NCBI GenBank assembly: GCA_030694935.1
Contig: JAUYUA010000053.1
Span: forward strand, 1-64,000
Direction: 5' to 3'
From: Lutibacter sp.
Lineage (GTDB): Bacteria > Bacteroidota > Bacteroidia > Flavobacteriales > Flavobacteriaceae
DNA length: 64,000 bases
Both the position numbers and the translations under genes were made by a program. The notes beneath the pieces are model-generated. The model saw only the letters and a program-made list of their open reading frames with translations. It was not told the origin of the DNA and did no database searches. Of this stretch, positions 18,024 to 27,575 are shown piece by piece (the first letter of the stretch is position 1; every line of letters starts with the position of its first letter).

Positions 18024-20330
18024 ATGAACAAAGATTATATTAAGCCTTACGAATGGTCAATCATTGAAGAAGGTTTTGATCCCGAAAATGTGGAAGCCTC
18101 AGAAAGTCTGTTCAGTATTGGAAACGGATCCATGGGCCAACGCGCCAATTTTGAGGAAAAGTATTCAGGAAAAACCTTTCAGGGAAGTTATATTGGCGGT
18201 ATTTATTATCCCGATAAAACCCGAGTTGGATGGTGGAAGAATGGCTATCCGGAGTATTTTGCCAAAGTGTTGAATGCACCAAACTGGATTGGCATTGACA
18301 TCCAAATCAATGAAACGGAACTGGATTTAAACACCTGTAAAGTTTCAAATTTCAAAAGAGAATTAAACATGAAGGAAGGCTGGCTTAGCCGATCTTTTAA
18401 CGCAATTCTTGAAACCGGCGAGGAAATTCAGGTAGAAACAAAACGCTTTATAAGTCTGGAATACAATGAAACAGGCGCTATAGAATACGCTGTAAAAGCC
18501 ATCAATTTTGCTGGAGAAATTACTTTTTCTCCTTATATTGATGCCGGCATCAAAAATGAAGATTCCAATTATGATGAATATTTTTGGGAAATCTTAAAAA
18601 TTGTCAACGGCAAAAATAACGGTTGCATGCTGTCAAAAACCTTAAAAACAGCATTTCACGTGGCAACCGCCATGGAAGTTTCTTTTGAGGTAAACAATGA
18701 AAAAGTTGATGCGTTACAACAAACCGAAGTTGAAGAGAAATCGTTGCATTATACTTACAAATTAAATATTTCGGAAGGTGACACCGCCAAAATTTATAAG
18801 TTTGGAAGCTGCGTAAGTTCTTTAAATTATCCAAAAGAGGATTTGATTGAAGCGGCTTTTGACAATGTTAAAAAAGCATACAAACTTGGATTTTCGAAAC
18901 TTTTGGAAAGCCAAAAGGAATCCTGGTCGAATATTTGGCATACAGCCGATATTATTATTGAAGGCGACATAAAAGCGCAGCAAGGCATCCGATTCAATAT
19001 TTTTCAGTTAAACCAAACTTATTTGGGAACCGACGCCCGTTTAAATATTGGTCCGAAAGGCTTCACCGGCGAAAAATACGGCGGAAGCACTTATTGGGAC
19101 ACGGAAGCTTATTGCATCCCTTTTTATATGGCAACTAAAGATGCCAGCGTAGCAAAAAATTTATTGTTGTACCGCTACAATCAGCTGGACAAAGCCATTG
19201 AAAATGCGGAAAAACTCGGATTCAAAAACGGGGCGGCATTGTATCCGATGGTGACGATGAATGGCGAAGAATGCCACAACGAATGGGAAATTACCTTTGA
19301 GGAAATCCACAGAAACGGTGCGATGATTTACGGTATTTACAATTATGTAAATTATACCCAGGATTTTGAATACGTTCCAAAATTCGGATTGGAAGTGATG
19401 ATTGCCGTTGCACGTTTTTGGCATCAGCGCGCTAATTTTTCTGAAGTAAAAGGCCAATATGTGGTTTTAGGCGTTACCGGTCCAAATGAATATGAAAACA
19501 ACGTAAACAATAATTTTTACACCAATTATTTGGCAAAATGGTGCATTCAATATGCAGTTGAATGTTTGGATAGGGTTGCACAAGAATATCCTGCAGATTT
19601 TAAACGCGTGATTGCGAAAACCAATTTGACCAATGAAGAAACCAAAAAATGGTTGCAAATTGCGGAGAATATGTATTTTCCTTTCAGTTTGGAACACAAT
19701 GTTTATTTGCAGCAGGACGGATTTTTGGACAAAGAATTAATTCCGGTTGCTGAATTGCCAACCTCAGAGCGGCCAATCAACCAAAAGTGGTCTTGGGATC
19801 GCATTTTGCGTTCTTGTTATATCAAACAAGCCGATGTTTTGCAATGCATGTTCTTTTTTGAAAACAAATTTGGCAAAGAAGATTTGGAGCGTCATTTCGA
19901 TTTTTATGAGCCTTTAACGGTTCACGAATCTTCACTTTCTCCTTGCGTACATTCAATTTTGGCGGCTTCCATAGACAGAATGCCAAAAGCTTACGAGCAA
20001 TATGTAAGAACATCGCGATTGGATCTGGACGATTACAACCACGAAGTTCACGAAGGTTGCCATATTACCAGTATGGCAGGAACGTGGATGTCTATTGTGC
20101 AGGGATTTGGCGGTATGCGCGTTTGGGAAGACGGCGTATTAACCTTCAATCCGCAAATTCCCAAAGAATGGAAATCATATTCGTTTACCATCAATTTCAG
20201 GGGAAATATCATCAAGGTTTACAAAAGCCAAACCGAATGCAAATTCTTTAATGAATCAGGAAATGAAATTCATATGATTGTGAACAAGAATAAAATTTTA
20301 ATTCCTTCAAATCAATTAGTTACAATATAA
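18024..20330 (+). CDS. GH65 maltose phosphorylase
   Basis: 768 residues, the normal size for this family. The N-terminal beta-sandwich (about 1-270) carries ESLFSIGNGSMGQRANF. The catalytic (alpha/alpha)6 barrel includes YWDTEAYCIPFYM (about 358-370) and the acid motif NGEECHNEWEITFEEIHRNG (413-432), in which E420 is the likely general acid by comparison with Lactobacillus maltose phosphorylase. TSERPINQKWSWDRILRS and HEGCHITSMAGTW are also typical. It splits maltose with phosphate into glucose and beta-glucose-1-phosphate in the cytoplasm. Trehalose or kojibiose phosphorylases share the fold, but the maltodextrin context favours maltose. Confidence 0.92.
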   Translation: MNKDYIKPYEWSIIEEGFDPENVEASESLFSIGNGSMGQRANFEEKYSGKTFQGSYIGGIYYPDKTRVGWWKNGYPEYFAKVLNAPNWIGIDIQINETELDLNTCKVSNFKRELNMKEGWLSRSFNAILETGEEIQVETKRFISLEYNETGAIEYAVKAINFAGEITFSPYIDAGIKNEDSNYDEYFWEILKIVNGKNNGCMLSKTLKTAFHVATAMEVSFEVNNEKVDALQQTEVEEKSLHYTYKLNISEGDTAKIYKFGSCVSSLNYPKEDLIEAAFDNVKKAYKLGFSKLLESQKESWSNIWHTADIIIEGDIKAQQGIRFNIFQLNQTYLGTDARLNIGPKGFTGEKYGGSTYWDTEAYCIPFYMATKDASVAKNLLLYRYNQLDKAIENAEKLGFKNGAALYPMVTMNGEECHNEWEITFEEIHRNGAMIYGIYNYVNYTQDFEYVPKFGLEVMIAVARFWHQRANFSEVKGQYVVLGVTGPNEYENNVNNNFYTNYLAKWCIQYAVECLDRVAQEYPADFKRVIAKTNLTNEETKKWLQIAENMYFPFSLEHNVYLQQDGFLDKELIPVAELPTSERPINQKWSWDRILRSCYIKQADVLQCMFFFENKFGKEDLERHFDFYEPLTVHESSLSPCVHSILAASIDRMPKAYEQYVRTSRLDLDDYNHEVHEGCHITSMAGTWMSIVQGFGGMRVWEDGVLTFNPQIPKEWKSYSFTINFRGNIIKVYKSQTECKFFNESGNEIHMIVNKNKILIPSNQLVTI

Positions 20331-20360
20331 GTTGTAGTCTGTTTAAAAAGATGATTTTTC

Positions 20361-20387
20361 GTCATTCTGAATGAACTTCAGAATGAC
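20361..20387. repeat. Perfect 11-bp-stem hairpin between GH65 and GH13 genes
   Basis: GTCATTCTGAA (20361-20371) and TTCAGAATGAC (20377-20387) form a perfect stem with a 5-nt loop in the only sizeable gap (104 bp) of the right arm. There is no immediate T-run, but a T-rich stretch follows 11 nt later. It may terminate or process the mRNA. The words resemble a dispersed Bacteroidota intergenic repeat. Confidence 0.6.
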
Positions 20388-20434
20388 TATTCAAGTGCTT
20401 TTTTGACGACTTTGAGTTAAAAAATATTAAAAAT

Positions 20435-22306
20435 ATGATAAATAATTTATTGATTAGGATGAAACGTATGATATTGGGAATTTTTCTTATCTTTTTTATG
20501 GTAGGCTGTAATCAATTTTTAAAAAAAACAAATCAACCCGTTAAACAAGAAGAATTCGTTCCTCAATGGTCAAAAACAGTAGTCTGGTATCAAATATTTC
20601 CTGAACGATTTAGAGATGGAGACACTACTAATAACCCTACTTTAGCGGATATTGAGGGGGCAGACCCTCAGGAAGCTCCTAAGTCTTGGCAAATTCATCC
20701 TTGGGAAAGCGATTGGTATGAACTTCAGGATTATGAAAAAATTAATGGCGAACCAGAAATGTGGAAACATATTTTAAGAAGAAGGTATGGTGGAGATATT
20801 CAAGGAGTTATCAATAAACTAGATTATTTACACGATTTAGGAATTACGGCTATTTATTTAAATCCTGTTTTTCAATCTCCATCGCTACATAAATATGATG
20901 GAGAAAGTTATCACCATATCGACCCAAATTTTGGTCCAGACCCTGAAGGCGATAGAAAATTGATAGCCACCGAAAATCCATTAGATCCATCAACATGGGT
21001 TTGGACAAGTGCAGATGAATTAGTATTAAAGCTTATTAGCGAGGTACATAAAAGAGGTATGAAAATTATTTTTGATGGCGTATTTAACCATTTGGGGTAT
21101 AATAGTTTTGCTTTTCAGGATGTATTAAAAAACCAACAAAACTCGGCTTATAAAGACTGGTTCATTATCAATTCTTGGGATAATTCTAAAACCGGTTCAA
21201 CATTTGATTATGAAGGCTGGTTTGGTGTAAAATCACTTCCTGAATTAAAAGAAGACAGCAATGGAATAGTTGAAGGTCCTAAAAAATATATTTTTAATGC
21301 CACCAAAAGATGGATGAATCCAAAAAATGAAGGTATTGAAAAAGGAATTGATGGTTGGAGACTAGATGTAGCTTATTGTATTGGACATTCTTTTTGGAAA
21401 CAATGGAGAAAACATGTGAAAGCAATCAATCCAGAAGCATATATAACCGCAGAAATTATAGATATTCCTAACAAAGTAATGCCCTACATGCAAGGTGATG
21501 AGTTTGATGGAGAAATGAATTATAATTTTGCTTTTGCTTCAGCTGAATTCTTTTTTAATCCTGATTCTACAAGTATATCGGCTACTGAATATGATATTAA
21601 ACTTAAAGAACTTAGAGGATTATACCCTAATGGAGTAGCTCATGCTTCTCAAAACCTTTTCGGAAGTCACGATTCTAATAGAATTGGTTCACATATTGTT
21701 AATAGGGGTATCGGAAATTTCAGAAACTGGAGCAAATATTTTAATACCTCTAATGCACTGAACAATTCAGAATATTCTACTCGTAAACCTCAAAATAAAG
21801 ATATAGAATTACAGAAATTATTTGTAGTTATGCAAATGACTTATGTAGGAGCTCCTATGATTTATTATGGGGATGAGGTTGGAATGTGGGGAGCTAATGA
21901 TCCAGATTGTAGAAAACCAATGCTTTGGGATGATATTAATTATAAAGATGAAGTTTTCAGTGTAAACGGATCTATGCATGAACCAGATAAAGTGAAAATT
22001 AATCAGTCTTTATATGCTCATTACAAAAAGCTCATTCATATTAGAAATGAAAATTTAACATTACAATTAGGTACATACAAAACATTATTAACAGATGACA
22101 AGAAAGGTGTTCTTATATTTGAACGAGAGTACGAAAATCAAAAATTAATTGTAGTTATTAATAACAGTAACAACAAGCAAACAATAGAGATACCCGAACT
22201 AAAAGGGAAATGTTTTAAAGATCTTTTAAGTTCTATTGTATTTGAGAGTGGTGACCAAAAAGTAGTTGCTAAAAAAAGCGGATTAATATTAAAAGTGTGT
22301 CCATAA
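20435..22306 (+). CDS. GH13 alpha-amylase / neopullulanase-type lipoprotein
   Basis: 623 residues from ATG 20435; ATG 20459 is an alternative and also gives a clean lipoprotein signal. Lipobox MVGC puts the lipid on C25 (C17 from the second start). The barrel begins VVWYQIFPERFRDGD. GH13 regions are DGVFNHLG, GWRLDVAY with nucleophile D311, AEIID with acid E340, and SHDSNR with D413. YYGDEVGMWGANDPDCRKPM is typical of neopullulanase/cyclomaltodextrinase enzymes. It should hydrolyse maltodextrins in the periplasm or at a membrane. Its codon use (AGA, TTA, few CGN or TTG) looks more AT-rich than its neighbours, and it is isolated by short gaps, suggesting later insertion into the operon. Confidence 0.9.
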   Translation: MINNLLIRMKRMILGIFLIFFMVGCNQFLKKTNQPVKQEEFVPQWSKTVVWYQIFPERFRDGDTTNNPTLADIEGADPQEAPKSWQIHPWESDWYELQDYEKINGEPEMWKHILRRRYGGDIQGVINKLDYLHDLGITAIYLNPVFQSPSLHKYDGESYHHIDPNFGPDPEGDRKLIATENPLDPSTWVWTSADELVLKLISEVHKRGMKIIFDGVFNHLGYNSFAFQDVLKNQQNSAYKDWFIINSWDNSKTGSTFDYEGWFGVKSLPELKEDSNGIVEGPKKYIFNATKRWMNPKNEGIEKGIDGWRLDVAYCIGHSFWKQWRKHVKAINPEAYITAEIIDIPNKVMPYMQGDEFDGEMNYNFAFASAEFFFNPDSTSISATEYDIKLKELRGLYPNGVAHASQNLFGSHDSNRIGSHIVNRGIGNFRNWSKYFNTSNALNNSEYSTRKPQNKDIELQKLFVVMQMTYVGAPMIYYGDEVGMWGANDPDCRKPMLWDDINYKDEVFSVNGSMHEPDKVKINQSLYAHYKKLIHIRNENLTLQLGTYKTLLTDDKKGVLIFEREYENQKLIVVINNSNNKQTIEIPELKGKCFKDLLSSIVFESGDQKVVAKKSGLILKVCP

Positions 22307-22355
22307 TATTTATTAAACAGATAAAATAATTAGGACTAAATAAAAATAATAAAAC

Positions 22356-24218
22356 ATGAAAAAAATAATTTTACTTTTTGTAATTGTTTTTAATTTAAGT
22401 TGTTACGCCCAAAAAATAGAAAGAATTGAACCGCCATTTTGGTATGTTGGGATGAATCAAAATCAGTTGGAACTGTTGATTTACGGAAAAGACATTGCAC
22501 AATTCACACTTTCAATAGACAACAAAAATATTCAGATTTTAGACATCAAAAAAACGAATAACAGCAATTATTTATTTCTGAATTTGGATTTGTCCAAAGC
22601 AGTTTCCGGGAAATTCAACATCAACTTTTCAAAAAAAGGAAAACGCATTGATTTTTCTGTTCCTTATGAATTGAAGGAAAGAAATCAAGATTCAAAATTA
22701 AAGGAAGGTTTTAATAGTTCGGATGTAATTTATTTGATAACGCCCGATCGTTTTGCAAATGGCGATGTTGTCAATGACCTTGTAAAAACGATGAATGAAA
22801 AAACCGTAGACAGAAAAAATGATTATGGACGTCATGGCGGTGATATCAAAGGAATCACCAACCATTTGGATTATATTGATGAAATGGGATTTACGGCTGT
22901 ATGGCCAACGCCTGTGTTGACCAATAATATGAAAAGAGCCTCATATCACGGTTATGCGATGACCGATTTTTATCAGGTTGATCCGCGTTTTGGAACGATG
23001 AACGATTATGTAGATTTGGCGCAACAAGCTAAAAATAGAGGAATTAAATTGATTATGGATCAGGTTGCGAATCATATCGGACTTGAACATTGGTGGATGA
23101 AAGATTTACCTGCCAAAGATTGGGTGAATTATCAAGACGAATTTCTGAAAAATAATATGGTCACCACAAATCACCGAAGAACCACGAACCAGGATGCTTA
23201 TGCTTCGGTTAAAGACAAGAATTTAATGAGTGAAGGCTGGTTTGTAGATACAATGCCCGATTTAAACCAACGCAATCCTTTGTTGGCAACATACCTCATT
23301 CAAAACAGTATTTGGTGGATAGAAACCCTCGATTTGGGCGGTATCAGACAAGATACATATCCGTATCCAAACAAACAATTTATGTCCGATTGGGCCGGTG
23401 CCATAATGAATGAATATCCGAATTTCAGCATTGTAGGCGAAGAATGGAGCGTAAATCCGCTTTTGGTTGGTTATTGGCAGCAAGGCGCAAAAACAAAGGA
23501 CGGCTATGTTTCCAATTTATCGTCCACTATGGATTTTCCAATGCAAAAAGCCATTGTTGATGCCTTAAATGAAGCAGAAAGTTGGGACAATGGTTTTGTG
23601 AAAATGTATGAAGGTTTGGCAAACGATTTTTCTTATGCCAACCCAAGCAATATCATGATTTTTCCGGACAACCACGATATGGACCGCATTTTTACCCAAT
23701 TAAAAGAAAATGTGGTGAATACCAAAATGGCGCTGGGCTATATGCTTGCATTGCCAAGAATTTCGCAATTGTATTACGGAACAGAAATTTTAATGCAAAA
23801 TTCAGCGAAACCCGGAGATCACGGATTGATCAGAACCGATTTTCCTGGAGGATGGATTGGAGATACATCAAATGCTTTTACAGGTGAAAACTTAACCGCC
23901 GACCAAGCTGAAATGCAGTTGTTTTTGAAAAAATTGTTGAATTATCGTAAAAACAGCGAGGCCATCCATTCAGGTAAAACAATTCATTTTGCGCCTGAAA
24001 ACGGGGTTTACACACTTTTCAGAATTAAAAATGATGAAATTGTTACGGTGATCTTGAATAAAAATGACAAACCGATCTCTTTAGATTTAAACCGATTTGA
24101 AGAGGTAGGCTTAACAGGAAAACAAGTCAAAAATATAATCACCGATGAAGCGTTTATGTTTGAAAACAACTTAGAAATTGGGTCAAAAGGCGTTTTAATG
24201 TTCACCACCAAAAAGTAA
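22356..24218 (+). CDS. Periplasmic neopullulanase/cyclomaltodextrinase (GH13, SusA-like)
   Basis: 620 residues. A signal peptide ending CYAQ is followed by an N-terminal cyclomaltodextrinase-type domain (IERIEPPFWYVGMNQNQLEL). The GH13 barrel starts VIYLITPDRFANGD. Regions are MDQVANHIG, GGIRQDTYPY with nucleophile D333, VGEEWS with acid E362, and PDNHDMDR with D441. The C-terminal beta domain is intact. Order and motifs resemble SusA, which degrades imported maltooligosaccharides and pullulan-like material in the periplasm. It is followed after 4 bp by the esterase-like gene, so it is part of one transcript. The enzyme class is firm; exact linkage preference is not readable. Confidence 0.93.
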   Translation: MKKIILLFVIVFNLSCYAQKIERIEPPFWYVGMNQNQLELLIYGKDIAQFTLSIDNKNIQILDIKKTNNSNYLFLNLDLSKAVSGKFNINFSKKGKRIDFSVPYELKERNQDSKLKEGFNSSDVIYLITPDRFANGDVVNDLVKTMNEKTVDRKNDYGRHGGDIKGITNHLDYIDEMGFTAVWPTPVLTNNMKRASYHGYAMTDFYQVDPRFGTMNDYVDLAQQAKNRGIKLIMDQVANHIGLEHWWMKDLPAKDWVNYQDEFLKNNMVTTNHRRTTNQDAYASVKDKNLMSEGWFVDTMPDLNQRNPLLATYLIQNSIWWIETLDLGGIRQDTYPYPNKQFMSDWAGAIMNEYPNFSIVGEEWSVNPLLVGYWQQGAKTKDGYVSNLSSTMDFPMQKAIVDALNEAESWDNGFVKMYEGLANDFSYANPSNIMIFPDNHDMDRIFTQLKENVVNTKMALGYMLALPRISQLYYGTEILMQNSAKPGDHGLIRTDFPGGWIGDTSNAFTGENLTADQAEMQLFLKKLLNYRKNSEAIHSGKTIHFAPENGVYTLFRIKNDEIVTVILNKNDKPISLDLNRFEEVGLTGKQVKNIITDEAFMFENNLEIGSKGVLMFTTKK

Positions 24219-24222
24219 CAAG

Positions 24223-25197
24223 ATGAAGCTGTTCAACTATATTTTTGTAATGATGCTGCTATTGATTTCTTGCAAAGAAGTCAAAAAAGACGAAAAGAAC
24301 ATTACCGAAAATAATTTGGTTGCAAAAACTTTGGACAGCATCAAACTATCAAGCGGAATCCTTAAAAGAATTGATAGTTTTCCTTCGAAATATGTTAGAC
24401 CTCGAAATGTTGATATTTGGTTGCCAAGTGATTATGACGAGACTAAAAAATATGCTGTTTTGTATATGCATGACGGACAAATGTTGTTTGATGCCGAAAC
24501 GACCTGGAACAAACAAGAATGGAAAGTGGATGAAATTATGGGCAGTTTACTGGATTCTTCAAAAATAAAAGACTGTATTGTGGTGGCAATCTGGAATCAT
24601 TCAGACATTCGCCACACCGATTATTATCCGAAAAAACCATTTGATTTATTGCCGCAAAAATTTAAGGATTCTGTCTTTGAAACCGCAACAAAGCAATTTG
24701 GAACCGATTTTAAAGGGTTAAATTCCGACAATTATTTAAAGTTTATTGTTGAAGAAGTGAAACCATTTATCGACAGTAATTTTTCGGTCTACACAAATAT
24801 AGAAAATACCTTTATTGCCGGTTCAAGTATGGGCGGCTTAATTTCAATGTATGCTTTGTGCGAATATCCAAAGATTTTTGGAGGTGCAGCTTGTTTATCA
24901 ACCCATTGGATTGGGTTTTCCCCACAGGAAAATTCTCCGGTTCCAGAAACTTTTTTCACCTATTTAGCTCAAAATTTACCTTCGCCAAAAACGCATAAAA
25001 TTTACTTTGATTACGGAACACAAACTTTGGACGAATTTTATTTGCCATACCAACATCGGGTAGCGGAGGTTTTGAAGCAGAAAGGTTACGATGAATCCAA
25101 TTTTAAAAATTTAAAATTTGATGGCGACAACCATTCCGAAAATTCTTGGAATCAGCGTTTTCAAATCCCGGTTCAATTTTTATTAAATAAAAACTAA
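24223..25197 (+). CDS. Putative esterase lipoprotein (alpha/beta hydrolase, COG2819-like)
   Basis: 324 residues. Lipobox LISC gives lipidation at C17. The fold starts VDIWLPSDYDETKKYAVLYM, followed by HDGQMLFD (about 86-93). The nucleophile elbow GSSMGG (about 200-205) supplies the Ser, and GDNHSENSW near the C-terminus the likely catalytic His. This matches the Esterase D-like COG2819 family. It is tightly packed between the SusA-like and GH31 genes; its stop codon abuts the next ATG. Possible roles are removing acyl groups from substituted glucans or acting on an oligosaccharide ester. The substrate is unknown. Confidence 0.85.
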   Translation: MKLFNYIFVMMLLLISCKEVKKDEKNITENNLVAKTLDSIKLSSGILKRIDSFPSKYVRPRNVDIWLPSDYDETKKYAVLYMHDGQMLFDAETTWNKQEWKVDEIMGSLLDSSKIKDCIVVAIWNHSDIRHTDYYPKKPFDLLPQKFKDSVFETATKQFGTDFKGLNSDNYLKFIVEEVKPFIDSNFSVYTNIENTFIAGSSMGGLISMYALCEYPKIFGGAACLSTHWIGFSPQENSPVPETFFTYLAQNLPSPKTHKIYFDYGTQTLDEFYLPYQHRVAEVLKQKGYDESNFKNLKFDGDNHSENSWNQRFQIPVQFLLNKN

Positions 25198-27570
25198 ATG
25201 AAGTTATTAAAATTAACCCTTATTTTTATTCTTGCAGGAAGTTCATTTCTGTATGCGCAAAACGCTGACAGAAAATTTGTTTCTATAATTCAAAAAAATG
25301 CAACTGTTGAAATAAAAACCAATGATGGCGTTTTTCAAATTAAACCCTATTCAACAAAAATTGTGGAGACTTCGTTCATTCCAAATGGGGAAGTTTACAA
25401 TGCCGATTCGCATGCGGTGGTTTTGAAACCTGAAAATGTGCAATTTAAAGTTACGGAAAACGAAAATTCAATTCAGTTAACTACAGAAGGAATCTCGGTT
25501 CAAATCACAAAAACACCTTTCCAAATTGCCTATTTTTATAAAAACAAATCTATAATTTCTGAACGAAAAGGCTATGTTAAAACAGCGGAATTTGAGACAT
25601 TGGATTTCAATTTAACGGCCGATGAAATATTATTTGGCGGTGGTGCCCGCGCTTTGGGAATGAACCGACGCGGCAACCGATTACAATTGTATAACCGTGC
25701 GCATTACGGCTATGAAACACGATCTGAGTTGATGAATTTCACGATGCCTTTGGTGTATTCTTCCAATTTATATGCGGTTCATTTTGACAATGCGCCCATT
25801 GGCTATTTGGATTTGGACAGCAAAAAAGACAATTCCTTAATCTATGAAACTATTTCAGGCAGAAAAACCTATCAGGTGGTTGCGGGCGATTCCTGGAAAG
25901 ATTTAATTGATCAATATACCAGTTTAACAGGAAAACAACCAATGATTCCGCGTTGGGCTTTGGGAAATTTTTCCAGCCGTTTTGGTTATCATTCACAACA
26001 GGAAACCATCAATACGATTGATAAATTTCTGGAAGAAGAAATTCCGGTTGATGCCATTATTTTGGATTTATACTGGTTTGGAAAAGAATTAAAAGGCACG
26101 ATGGGGAATCTGGAATTTTTTAAAGATTCATTTCCGGATCCGAAAAAAATGATTGCCGATTTAACCAAAAAAGGCGTCAAAACCATTTTAATTACCGAGC
26201 CTTTTGTGCTGACCACTTCCGGAAAATGGGATGAAGCGGTAGCGAAAGATATTTTGGGAAAAACCAAAGAAGGGAAACCTTATGCCTATGATTTTTACTT
26301 CGGAAACACAGGAATCATCGATATTTTTAAGCCTGAAGGAAAACAATGGTTTTGGGAAGTTTACAAAAAATTTGCCAATTATGGCGTTTCCGGTTGGTGG
26401 GGCGATTTAGGCGAACCTGAAGTGCATCCTTCAGATTTGCGGCACGCAACTGGTTCGGCCGATGAGGTTCACAATATTTACGGCCACAATTGGGCAAAAC
26501 TCATTTTTGAAGGCTATGAAAAGGAGTTTCCAGATCAGCGTCCGTTTATTTTAATGCGCGCCGGTTATTCAGGTTCCCAGCATTACGGAATGATTCCGTG
26601 GTCGGGCGACGTAAACAGAACTTGGGGCGGATTACAGTCGCAACCCGAAATTGCCTTACAAATGGGCATGCAGGGAATGGCATTTATGCATTCCGATTTG
26701 GGCGGATTCGCTGGCGCCAATTTAGATGATGAATTGTACATGCGTTGGTTGCAATATGGTGTTTTTCAGCCTATTTATCGTCCGCACGCTCAAGAAGACG
26801 TTCCGTCTGAACCTATTTTTAGAGAACCAAAAACCATGGCTTTGGCAAAAAAATCAATCGAATTGCGTTACAGTTTATTGCCTTACAATTACACCTTGGC
26901 TTTCGATAACAACCAAAAAGGAACGCCTTTAATGCGTCCGTTATTTTTTGATGATGCCAGCGAATCTACATTCATAAACGATAAAACCTATTTGTGGGGT
27001 GACAGTTTTTTGGTGAGCCCGGTTGTAAAACAAGGTGTTTCTGAGCAAGAAGTTTATTTTCCTGCAAATTCAAATTGGTATCATTTTTATACCGATGAAA
27101 AAGTTGGGGGCGGACAAACAAAAACAGTTTCCTTAATTGAAGAAAGCATTCCGGTGTATGTTCGCGGCGGCGCTTTTATTCCGAGGATTCAAGTCATTCA
27201 AAATACCCAATTGTATCAATTAAAATCATTCGATTTGCATTTTTATTTCGATGAAACCGTAAAGGAAAGTGAAGGGCATTTGTACAATGATGATGGCGAA
27301 ACGCCAGATGCTTTTGAAAAAGAATGCTATGAAATGCTGACTTTTAAAAGTGAATTCAAAAACAATCGTTTGCAGATTGAAATTGCACAAAAATTGGGTA
27401 AAAATTTCGAATTTTCATCAAAAGAAATTAAATTGATTATTCATAATATTTCATCAAAACCCAAAAAAGTAAAAGGGCATAACTTTGAATGGAATAATCA
27501 AAATAAAACCATGACTGTTTTAATTTCACTAAAAAACAGCGAACCTAAAAACTTAAAAATAAAATTCTGA
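25198..27570 (+). CDS. GH31 alpha-glucosidase
   Basis: 790 residues with a signal peptide (ending YAQ, about 21), so it is periplasmic or outer-membrane linked. An N-terminal beta-sandwich (about 25-240) precedes a (beta/alpha)8 barrel. The nucleophile motif is WWGDLGEPEVHP with D403, and the acid/base motif is SGDVNRTWGG with D471. RAGYSGSQHYGMIPW is typical of GH31. The enzyme releases glucose from non-reducing ends of malto- or isomaltooligosaccharides. In Bacteroides sus loci this job is done by a GH97 SusB; here no GH97 gene is present and GH31 takes its place. It starts directly at the stop codon of the esterase gene. Confidence 0.94.
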   Translation: MKLLKLTLIFILAGSSFLYAQNADRKFVSIIQKNATVEIKTNDGVFQIKPYSTKIVETSFIPNGEVYNADSHAVVLKPENVQFKVTENENSIQLTTEGISVQITKTPFQIAYFYKNKSIISERKGYVKTAEFETLDFNLTADEILFGGGARALGMNRRGNRLQLYNRAHYGYETRSELMNFTMPLVYSSNLYAVHFDNAPIGYLDLDSKKDNSLIYETISGRKTYQVVAGDSWKDLIDQYTSLTGKQPMIPRWALGNFSSRFGYHSQQETINTIDKFLEEEIPVDAIILDLYWFGKELKGTMGNLEFFKDSFPDPKKMIADLTKKGVKTILITEPFVLTTSGKWDEAVAKDILGKTKEGKPYAYDFYFGNTGIIDIFKPEGKQWFWEVYKKFANYGVSGWWGDLGEPEVHPSDLRHATGSADEVHNIYGHNWAKLIFEGYEKEFPDQRPFILMRAGYSGSQHYGMIPWSGDVNRTWGGLQSQPEIALQMGMQGMAFMHSDLGGFAGANLDDELYMRWLQYGVFQPIYRPHAQEDVPSEPIFREPKTMALAKKSIELRYSLLPYNYTLAFDNNQKGTPLMRPLFFDDASESTFINDKTYLWGDSFLVSPVVKQGVSEQEVYFPANSNWYHFYTDEKVGGGQTKTVSLIEESIPVYVRGGAFIPRIQVIQNTQLYQLKSFDLHFYFDETVKESEGHLYNDDGETPDAFEKECYEMLTFKSEFKNNRLQIEIAQKLGKNFEFSSKEIKLIIHNISSKPKKVKGHNFEWNNQNKTMTVLISLKNSEPKNLKIKF

Positions 27571-27575
27571 TTTCA

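Noticed and set aside
20435-22306. Programmed operon internal promoter before the GH13 gene
   Set aside because: No convincing TTG-N18-20-TAnnTTTG pair is visible in the 104-bp gap; only the hairpin is clear.
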